A stretch of 29,004 bases of DNA from Atopobium sp. GTDB lineage: Bacteria > Actinomycetota > Coriobacteriia > Coriobacteriales > Atopobiaceae. Shown in pieces: positions 23,546-29,004 of the stretch (its first letter is position 1; each line of letters begins with the position of its first letter). The DNA lies in contig JABZHP010000011.1 in assembly GCA_015258785.1 (NCBI GenBank), positions 1 through 29,004 of the forward strand, in the 5' to 3' direction. The notes beneath the pieces are model-generated. The model made no database searches, was not told the origin of the DNA, and saw nothing but the letters and a program-made list of their open reading frames with translations. The position numbers and the translations under genes were made by a program.

Positions 23546-24322
23546 TTACTTAGTGTTATTTGAAGAGGTAGAGGTGTTTCCGTTTAATGCATCAAGAACT
23601 TTCTGTGCATTATCTCTCACACCGGCGCTATTATCGGAATCTTTCTCAATTGCCTTCTGCAGTGCCTCTTTTGCAAGATCTACTTGATCAGTAACACGAT
23701 ACATCATTCCCAAATTAAGCCAACCGTTAGCATAGTCTGGAGAGCGATCTGTTACTGCCTTAAGCGCCTCAACGGCACCTGTTTGGTCTCCTGCATAGAA
23801 CTGCGCAATAGCCCTATCAACACGAACCTCATCAGAATCATTTGAAGCAAGATACGTATCGTACTCGGCAATTGCTTTGTTGATCAGCTGTAAAGACTGC
23901 TTCTGAACAGAATCATCTTGAGAAGAACTCTTAAGCGCCATTCCCCAACCTAAATACGTACGAGCCAAATCAAGATGTGCTGGCAGATTATCTGGATTGG
24001 ACTGAATGGCAGACTCTTTTTCTTCTGCCTGTTTCTGATAGACCTGGTTAATAGCCTCAGGAGAATTCTGCTGAGTCTGATGCTGCTTTTGCGAGTTAGA
24101 GAAAATGCTGGCAAGAGAAGGCAGCATCATAGATATAGCAATAAAGAGCGAGAATACGCCAATAGCAATCTTCATGCCTGTAGAAGGACCTGGCTTTTTA
24201 GGAGCCTCATCGGGCTTACGGTCCTTTGCCTTCTTTTTTGCTGTCTGGTTTGCCATGGCAACCAGTTCTTTTTCTGCCTTCTGTTCTGGTGTAAGTTCTG
24301 GCTTTGAAGTATTAGTTGGCAT
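23546..24322 (-). CDS. Membrane-anchored TPR-repeat protein
   Basis: The 258-residue protein has a charged, Lys-rich cytoplasmic N-terminus (1-48), one membrane helix (about 49-72) and an outward-facing domain. This contains tetratricopeptide-like helices: LPAHLDLARTYLGWGMAL (113-130), VRVDRAIAQFYAGDQTGAVEAL (166-187) and ANGWLNLGMMYRVTDQVDLAKEALQKAIE (about 198-226). It probably scaffolds protein contacts at the cell surface. It is the first gene of a pair with the STAS gene and has a good promoter upstream. Nothing shows what it binds. Starting at the ATG at 24320-24322 gives a weak ribosome-binding site (TTGGATGTT). Confidence 0.85.
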   Translation of the reverse strand: MPTNTSKPELTPEQKAEKELVAMANQTAKKKAKDRKPDEAPKKPGPSTGMKIAIGVFSLFIAISMMLPSLASIFSNSQKQHQTQQNSPEAINQVYQKQAEEKESAIQSNPDNLPAHLDLARTYLGWGMALKSSSQDDSVQKQSLQLINKAIAEYDTYLASNDSDEVRVDRAIAQFYAGDQTGAVEALKAVTDRSPDYANGWLNLGMMYRVTDQVDLAKEALQKAIEKDSDNSAGVRDNAQKVLDALNGNTSTSSNNTK

Positions 24323-24358
24323 TCAACATCCAATCGCTTTTTCTAAACATAATCTATC

Positions 24359-24387
24359 AAGATACGGCAGAATGGGCTTACTTTCAA
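24359..24387 (-). promoter_or_regulatory. Probable promoter of the TPR-STAS gene pair
   Basis: TTGAAA (24382-24387) and TATCTT (24359-24364) on the minus strand are exactly 17 bases apart and match the -35 (5/6) and -10 (4/6) consensus. Transcription would start near 24352, about 30 bases before the TPR gene. Confidence 0.6.
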
Positions 24388-24410
24388 AGGAAATACCAAA
24401 GTTACACAAG

Positions 24411-25802
24411 CTATCCCCAGACGCTCTGACCGCGATCAACTTTTGCAAGTCGAGCACTTACCTGTTTAACAGCAACAATAAACACATCAAGCGCTGCATC
24501 AAGCTCTTCCAACGTTGGGTAACTTGGAGCAATTCTGATATTAGTATCAAAAAGATCTTTACCGGCTGGCCATGTAGCTCCTGCAGGTGTCATAGTGACG
24601 CCCAGTTCATTGGCGCGAGAAACAATTGCGCGTGCAGAGCCAACGGGACCATCAAACGAGACAAAATAGCCACCCTTAGGGTGAGACCAGGTTGCAACGC
24701 CTAAATCTCCTAGACCCTCCTGCAATTTGCGTTCAACCAGTTCAAAACGTGGTCGAAGCAGCTCGGCATGCTTTTGCATATGGGCTTCAATGCCTTGAGC
24801 ATCTTTGAGGAAACGCACATGTGCCAGCTGCGAGATTTTCTCGGGAGAAACTCGAGCAACCTTGAAAGCGCTCTGGATTTCTTTAATGTCTGCAGAGCTT
24901 GCGGCAACCCAGGCCATGCCTGAGCTTGGGAAGGTTACCTTTGCCGTTGAGGCAAAAGCAATTACCAGGTTCTTTTGAGCGCCATCTGCAGCAACCTCTG
25001 AAAGCGCATCAAAGATATTTAAGAGCTGAGGGGCCTCAGATTCTGGTACAAAGGCGTGAATTGCGTAGGCGTTATCCCAGAAGATTCTAAAGTCAGGAGC
25101 AGCAGGTTTGAGGTTTGCAAAAGCACGAACTACCTCATCTGAATAGGTAATGCCAGTTGGGTTGGCAAAACGTGGCACACACCAAATTCCCTTAACAGAG
25201 CTGTCGTTCTCAACAAGCTCCTTGACCACGTCCATATTTGGGCCGTCTTCAGTCATAGGTACAGCAACGTTTTCAAATCCGTAATGCTGTGTAATAGCAA
25301 AATGACGGTCATAGCCTGGAGCAGGGCACAGGAACTTGAGCGTGGCACCCTGGGCCTTTGCAACCGCCATCTGCTCTGCCCAAGAAGGCTGACCAGCAAG
25401 ACCGTGGGTAACGGCATGAGAAATAATGTCGTGCATAAGGTTGAGGCTTGAGGAGCCATTTACGATGACCTGGTCAGCAGGTACACCTGTGAGCTCCGCG
25501 GCAAAGGCTCGCGCAGAAGGAAGGCCCCAGGGATCTCCGTAGTTGTCTGCAAAAGAGCCGTTGTCAGTCAGGTCAGAAGTGGAGTCCAGCTCATCAAGCA
25601 TAGGCTTAGACAGCGCCGTCTGCGCAGGGCTTGGCTTTCCGCGAGCCATATCAAGCTTGAGGTTTTTCTCGCCAAGTGCACGAGCTTCTTGTCCAATAAG
25701 CTCAAGAGCCTGGTTAAGCTCATCATCGCTCATCTTTTGATAAGCGTTTTGCTCAGAGGTTGACTTTGGCTGGAACAGCTCGCGAGAAACTAGCTCAAAC
25801 AT
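24411..25802 (-). CDS. MocR-type class I aminotransferase (PLP-dependent)
   Basis: The 463-residue fold-type I aminotransferase has LDMARGKPSPAQTALS (50-65), PGYDRHFAI (162-170), the cofactor-contacting Asp in FWDNAYAIH (about D243), the Schiff-base lysine K288 in ASTAKVTFPSSGMAW and the substrate-binding Arg region NIRIAPSYP near the C-terminus. It belongs to the aminotransferase family that resembles the catalytic domain of MocR regulators but lacks a DNA-binding domain. The substrate is not certain; aspartate or alanine transamination is commonly proposed. The ATG at 25800-25802 has AGGGGAG before it; an in-frame codon at 25835 would add 11 residues upstream of that site. Confidence 0.88.
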   Translation of the reverse strand: MFELVSRELFQPKSTSEQNAYQKMSDDELNQALELIGQEARALGEKNLKLDMARGKPSPAQTALSKPMLDELDSTSDLTDNGSFADNYGDPWGLPSARAFAAELTGVPADQVIVNGSSSLNLMHDIISHAVTHGLAGQPSWAEQMAVAKAQGATLKFLCPAPGYDRHFAITQHYGFENVAVPMTEDGPNMDVVKELVENDSSVKGIWCVPRFANPTGITYSDEVVRAFANLKPAAPDFRIFWDNAYAIHAFVPESEAPQLLNIFDALSEVAADGAQKNLVIAFASTAKVTFPSSGMAWVAASSADIKEIQSAFKVARVSPEKISQLAHVRFLKDAQGIEAHMQKHAELLRPRFELVERKLQEGLGDLGVATWSHPKGGYFVSFDGPVGSARAIVSRANELGVTMTPAGATWPAGKDLFDTNIRIAPSYPTLEELDAALDVFIVAVKQVSARLAKVDRGQSVWG

Positions 25803-25829
25803 GACACTCCCCTTTTCGGTCTCTGCGTG

Positions 25830-25858
25830 ATACAAAGTATAGGTGATTTAAAAATCAA
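25830..25858 (-). promoter_or_regulatory. Possible promoter of the aminotransferase gene
   Basis: A -10-like TATACT (25836-25841, minus strand) lies 33 bases before the aminotransferase ATG, but its -35 position reads GTCGCG. Alternatively, TTGATT (25853-25858) and TTGTAT (25830-25835) are 17 bases apart. Neither pairing is strong. The gap is shared with the divergent small gene. Confidence 0.35.
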
Positions 25859-25874
25859 CGCGACAAGGAGAATC

Positions 25875-26144
25875 ATGGCAAATTCTGCACAGCCTGGCAT
25901 ACGCTCGGAGGCATATGGCGAGCTCCAGCACCTTGTTGACAACCTTTATAAGCGTAAACCTTCGGGCACAGTCACTAAGGTTGACGTGCTGATTCAAGCT
26001 GAAGTAGACGATCTTGAAGAAGATTTGCAAGAAGTTATTGAGCTAATTCCGTCGGGCAACTATGTCCGCGCTCGTCTCTGCGATCAGATTAACTCAATTG
26101 TTACGGCGCATGGTTGGGGCTTTACCTACGGCACGGTCGAGTAA
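25875..26144 (+). CDS. Small acidic conserved-looking protein of unknown function
   Basis: The 89-residue protein starts MANSAQPGIRSEAYGELQ and is predicted mostly helical, with an acidic central helix (VDDLEEDLQEVIELIPSGNY, 48-67) and an aromatic C-terminus (HGWGFTYGTVE). It has no signal peptide, membrane segment, cysteine cluster or known catalytic motif. The ATG at 25875 was chosen because AAGGAG lies just upstream; an earlier in-frame start at 25827 would read back over the aminotransferase start. It is divergent from the aminotransferase gene across 72 bases. I do not recognise the family. Its codon use and composition look like those of its neighbours. Confidence 0.75.
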   Translation: MANSAQPGIRSEAYGELQHLVDNLYKRKPSGTVTKVDVLIQAEVDDLEEDLQEVIELIPSGNYVRARLCDQINSIVTAHGWGFTYGTVE

Positions 26145-26221
26145 CCATAGCTTATTGATTTTATATCAGTAATAAAATTGCATATATACGGGGTCTTTTT
26201 CTAACAAGTTGGAGGCTCATC

Positions 26222-26431
26222 ATGTATGACTCTTGGAAAGATTTTTTCATAAGCATTTTTAATAGAGGTATGTTTTTTGATGCTTCTACTCCAATAGCTT
26301 ATCTTATTAATAAGATAGTCAATATTTGTTTACTTCTTATATGGCTATTCACCATTGTCTTGATGTGTCTCTCTCCTGCAGGACAAGATGCCTCAATAGG
26401 CGGAGTAAACATTCTACGCGCCAGTTTTTAA
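26222..26431 (+). CDS. Small putative membrane protein of unknown function
   Basis: The 69-residue protein has a soluble start (MYDSWKDFFISIFNRG) and one strongly hydrophobic stretch, IVNICLLLIWLFTIVLMCL (32-50), likely a membrane helix, followed by a short polar tail. A good ribosome-binding site (GGAGG at 26211-26215) lies 6 bases before the ATG, which supports a real gene. The sequence is AT-rich compared with its neighbours. TTTATA and TATATA spaced by 17 bases just upstream could be its promoter. It lies 77 bases downstream of the small acidic protein gene and faces nhaA. No family is recognised. Confidence 0.55.
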   Translation: MYDSWKDFFISIFNRGMFFDASTPIAYLINKIVNICLLLIWLFTIVLMCLSPAGQDASIGGVNILRASF

Positions 26432-26515
26432 TAACTTCTGCGTATTATTTTGTGGGGCTCTGCATTTTAATAGTCAAGGATAGAAAGATCCGTACGTCTC
26501 ATTAGGTCTATATTT

Positions 26516-27886
26516 TTACTCGCTGTCTTCCTTTATATTGCTGTTCTTTTGACGCTTGTGAAACTCTGCGATATGTACAAAAAGTAGGCCCAAGATAGCT
26601 GAAGCAAATGATGCAGCAAGAACGGCTACTTTAGCTGCAAGAATCTCCCCTGCGTCTGGGAATGCAAGGTTAGAAATAAGAATTGACATGGTAAAGCCTA
26701 AGCCACCCATAAGACCAACGGCTGCAATCTGAACCCAGTCAACCTTTGCAGGAAGTTTGCAGATTTTAACCTTTACCAACAGGAACGTCACAAGAATAAT
26801 TCCCAATGGCTTTCCAAGAACGGCGCCAAAGAATACGCCGTGAGCAATGTTACTGCTAAGAAGCGCACCAAAATCAGCACCTACCAGCGTAATCTGTGCA
26901 TTAACAAACGCAAAGATAGGAAGAACAACAAAGTTCACAAAGACAGAAATGTAGTGCTCAACACGCTGAAGCGGTGGAGTTACGTGATGCATGACCTGCT
27001 CGATTGAGTTAGCTCCATGCGTAAAGTCATGCTGACCTAAAACGTGATGTTCATCGTCGTAGTGATCATCAAGTTCACGGGCACGCCTAGAAAGCCAGCT
27101 ACCCAGCTTGCTCAGACGAACATCAGAGTGAGATGGCAAGAAGAAGGCAAGGAGAACGCCCGCAAGAGTAGCGTGAATTCCCGAGTGATACATGCAAACC
27201 CAGAGCACCAAACCAACAAGCAAATACGGACCAGAAGAGTAAATCTTCAGACGATTCATTCCCCACAAAATGACAAGTACTCCAAGAGAAGCTGCTAACC
27301 AGGCAATATCTGGTGTGTGACCATAAAAGAGTGCGATAACCACAATTGCCAGGATATCGTCAGCAATAGCAAGCGTCTGGAAGAAAACCTTGGTTTGCGG
27401 ACTAATTCTGTTGCCTAAGAGCGACATGACACCCAGCGCAAAGGCAATATCGGTTGCAATTGGTGTTGCCCATCCATGAGGAGCGGTACTTGCATTAAGC
27501 GCCAGATAAATAAGGGCAGGAACTGCAACGCCACCAACAGCCGCAAGCATAGGAAGCATTGCCTGTCTTGGCTTTCTGAGCTGGCCAACAGTTACCTCAT
27601 ACTTGAGCTCAATACCTACAAGCAAGAAAAAGATAGCCATGAGAAAGTCATTAACAAAGACTTCCAAAGCCATATGTGCATGAATCATTCCAAGCGAAAA
27701 ACTCATTTGGACTTCAAGAATTTCTCGAACCACATCATGAGCAGGAGAATTGGCAACGACTAGTGCAATCAATGCTGCAAGCACCATGACTGCTGCTGCA
27801 ATTGTGCTGTTAGAAGTGATTTTCTTTAGAGATGAGCGCTGCTCAATTCTTCTCACTACAACGGGCTCTCTATAAATGCTAGACAT
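26516..27886 (-). CDS. nhaA: Na+/H+ antiporter NhaA
   Basis: NhaA exchanges internal sodium for external protons across the membrane. The 456-residue protein has about twelve membrane helices, the substrate-site aspartates D176 and D177 in AIADDILAIV, D146 in WATPIATDIAFALGV, and GKPLGIILV near helix 10. A long charged loop at about 252-299 includes ELDDHYDDEH and further histidines (H275, H280, H281, H285, H290) and is longer than in E. coli NhaA (388 residues). The ATG at 27884-27886 has only a weak upstream GAGAACGG. The gene is divergent from the degV-family gene. Confidence 0.95.
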   Translation of the reverse strand: MSSIYREPVVVRRIEQRSSLKKITSNSTIAAAVMVLAALIALVVANSPAHDVVREILEVQMSFSLGMIHAHMALEVFVNDFLMAIFFLLVGIELKYEVTVGQLRKPRQAMLPMLAAVGGVAVPALIYLALNASTAPHGWATPIATDIAFALGVMSLLGNRISPQTKVFFQTLAIADDILAIVVIALFYGHTPDIAWLAASLGVLVILWGMNRLKIYSSGPYLLVGLVLWVCMYHSGIHATLAGVLLAFFLPSHSDVRLSKLGSWLSRRARELDDHYDDEHHVLGQHDFTHGANSIEQVMHHVTPPLQRVEHYISVFVNFVVLPIFAFVNAQITLVGADFGALLSSNIAHGVFFGAVLGKPLGIILVTFLLVKVKICKLPAKVDWVQIAAVGLMGGLGFTMSILISNLAFPDAGEILAAKVAVLAASFASAILGLLFVHIAEFHKRQKNSNIKEDSE

Positions 27887-28093
27887 TATCTGCCGTTCTC
27901 TCTTAGTGCCTAAATAGTAGCAAACGTTACGTTATGAAAGATTTTCTCGAGTTATATACCTAGTGTACCGTCTACCTACCGTTGAGAGCAACTTATCATA
28001 TCTCAAGAAAACAGGGTATATCTCCATGTAAAATGTGGGTAATAGAAAGTCAACGTTTAGCTACTTGTAGCACGTATATATTTGGAGCGAATA
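27887..28093. promoter_or_regulatory. Divergent nhaA / degV-family intergenic region with a small inverted repeat
   Basis: This 207-base AT-rich gap should hold both divergent promoters. TTGAGA (27982-27987) and TCTCAA (28001-28006) form a perfect inverted repeat with a 13-base spacer near the middle, a possible operator. A GCTAC/GTAGC repeat lies at 28060-28071 just before the degV-family gene. I found no -35/-10 pair that fits the consensus well for either gene. No tRNA or other RNA gene was seen. Confidence 0.3.
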
Positions 28094-28951
28094 ATGGACA
28101 CTAAGCGAATTGCCATCATCACAGACTCAGGAACTAATGTCCCACCTGATTTTGTTGCTGAACACAATATTCGTATCACCCCACTTCGCATTAACTATTC
28201 TGATGGCTCTTCCTACGAGTCTGGCATTACCATCACACCAGCAGAGCTTGTTGCTCGCTTTGAAGAAGAGGTTCCAAAGACTTCACTTCCTTCTCCTGAG
28301 GGCATTAAGGCTGCCTTTGATGACACAAAAGCAGCAGGGTACGAGGGTGCTGTTTACGTTGCTATCTCTTCCGGACTTTCCGCTACCTGCGATACTGCTC
28401 GCATGATTGCAGAATCTATTACAGACTTCCCTATTTATGTTGTTGATACCAAAAATATTGGTATTGCTTCTGGCCTTATTGTTATTGAGGCTCAACGTCT
28501 TATTGAGCAGGGTCTTTCTCTTGAGGAGATTGGTGCCAAACTTGATCAGGATTCCCTGAACACACGCGTATACTTCTCTGTTCCAAGCCTTGAATACCTG
28601 CGTAAGGGTGGCCGCATTTCTGAGGCAATTTATCGTATTGGCTCTATGCTTAACATCAAACCCGTTCTTACCTGTGACGAAAATGGTAAATACACCATTG
28701 CAAAGAAGACTCGCGGTTGGCAGAAGTCTCTTGCAGGACAGATTGCGCTAGGATCAGCTTTTGCTCAGCAATTTGACCACGTTCATGTGGGAATTTGCTG
28801 TTCAGCGCCTAATATCATTTACTCCGAAATGGAGGCCATGATTAAAGAAGCAATCCCTAATGTCACCGACTTTAGGTATGTCGAGGCAGGCTCGGACCTT
28901 GTTGTCCATACTGGACCAGGCCTTGTTGGCTTTGGCATTCTTGGCTACTAA
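28094..28951 (+). CDS. DegV-family fatty-acid-binding protein
   Basis: The 285-residue cytosolic protein has the DegV signature: TDSGTNVP (10-17) at the N-terminus, ISSGLSATCDTARM (91-104), YVVDTKNIGIASG and the C-terminal VHTGPGLVGFGILGY. DegV proteins bind a fatty acyl chain in a deep pocket. In Gram-positive bacteria, related FakB proteins present fatty acids to the kinase FakA for phosphorylation before phospholipid synthesis. No FakA gene is seen here. The ATG at 28094-28096 follows GGAG by 6 bases. A TTG four codons upstream is a less likely start. The following 53 bases contain no convincing terminator. Confidence 0.93.
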   Translation: MDTKRIAIITDSGTNVPPDFVAEHNIRITPLRINYSDGSSYESGITITPAELVARFEEEVPKTSLPSPEGIKAAFDDTKAAGYEGAVYVAISSGLSATCDTARMIAESITDFPIYVVDTKNIGIASGLIVIEAQRLIEQGLSLEEIGAKLDQDSLNTRVYFSVPSLEYLRKGGRISEAIYRIGSMLNIKPVLTCDENGKYTIAKKTRGWQKSLAGQIALGSAFAQQFDHVHVGICCSAPNIIYSEMEAMIKEAIPNVTDFRYVEAGSDLVVHTGPGLVGFGILGY

Positions 28952-28989
28952 CCAGTACTTCACCCAACTAAAAACAGCCGTCTACTCAG

Positions 28990-29004
28990 TGAACTGCCTC
29001 CCAT
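28990..29004 (+). mobile_element. Possible terminus of a second IS150-like element at the window edge
   Basis: The last 15 bases, TGAACTGCCTCCCAT, begin with TG and match the start of the left-edge element's terminus (TGTACCGACCCCCAA) at 10 of 15 positions. They resemble IS150-group inverted repeats, which often begin TGAACTGxxxCCCA. Only the extreme end is visible, so this is a weak call. Confidence 0.35.

Noticed and set aside
26483..26500. GGAT/ATCC hairpin after nhaA as a terminator
   Set aside because: The stem is only four pairs with a 6-base loop and no T run follows.
1..29004. CRISPR array, tRNA/rRNA genes, prophage or toxin-antitoxin pair
   Set aside because: No regularly spaced repeats, cloverleaf candidates, phage structural genes or typical toxin-antitoxin pairs were seen on either strand.

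Overview
The window looks like chromosome of a low-to-medium GC member of the Coriobacteriia, most likely Atopobiaceae (Lancefieldella/Atopobium or Olsenella type). This is inferred from moderate GC content, actinobacterial-style proteins, a Tat system with a long-tailed TatA, an archaeal-like topoisomerase I, and a preserved tmk-holB-ricT ... rsmI-metG-ksgA-tatD housekeeping cluster. No species assignment was possible without a search. Almost all genes are on the minus strand and tightly packed, and no gene-free stretch exceeds about 210 bases.

Left edge (1-3.5 kb): the left end of an IS3-family (IS150-like) element, then a Tat-signal, coiled-coil cysteine peptidase of the cell wall, a nucleoid-associated protein of the NA37 family, and a stand-alone glucose-type PTS EIIA. 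3.5-9.5 kb: a BceAB-type peptide-sensing/detoxification ABC transporter and a BceRS-type two-component system with an intramembrane-sensing kinase. The two halves are separated by a plus-strand double GNAT acetyltransferase and a small three-helix membrane protein coupled to the kinase. An 11-bp-period direct repeat lies in front of the transporter promoter and is a candidate binding site for the response regulator.

9.5-19.0 kb: a long collinear run of core genes. In transcription order it is tmk, holB, ricT, queD, a GH5-like protein, rsmI, metG, rsmA/ksgA and tatD, and it runs straight into the two-component system. Start and stop codons repeatedly touch or overlap (TAATG, ATGA, 8- and 22-base overlaps), so translational coupling is probably widespread. 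The GH5-like protein lacks the catalytic nucleophile and is probably a pseudoenzyme; it is coupled to rsmI.

19.1-25.8 kb: topA (archaeal-type, four zinc ribbons), tatC and tatA form one unit closed by a clear intrinsic terminator after topA. A second intrinsic terminator separates it from a STAS/TPR gene pair, preceded by a MocR-type aminotransferase. 25.8-29.0 kb: two small plus-strand genes of unknown function, nhaA, and a DegV-family lipid-binding protein. The last 15 bases resemble the terminus of another IS150-like element.

Most interesting items: the coupled GH5 pseudoenzyme, the split Bce module with its coupled small membrane protein and putative operator, the Tat-routed wall hydrolase alongside tatAC, the archaeal-like TopA, and the IS leader that can fold to hide its own transposase ribosome-binding site.
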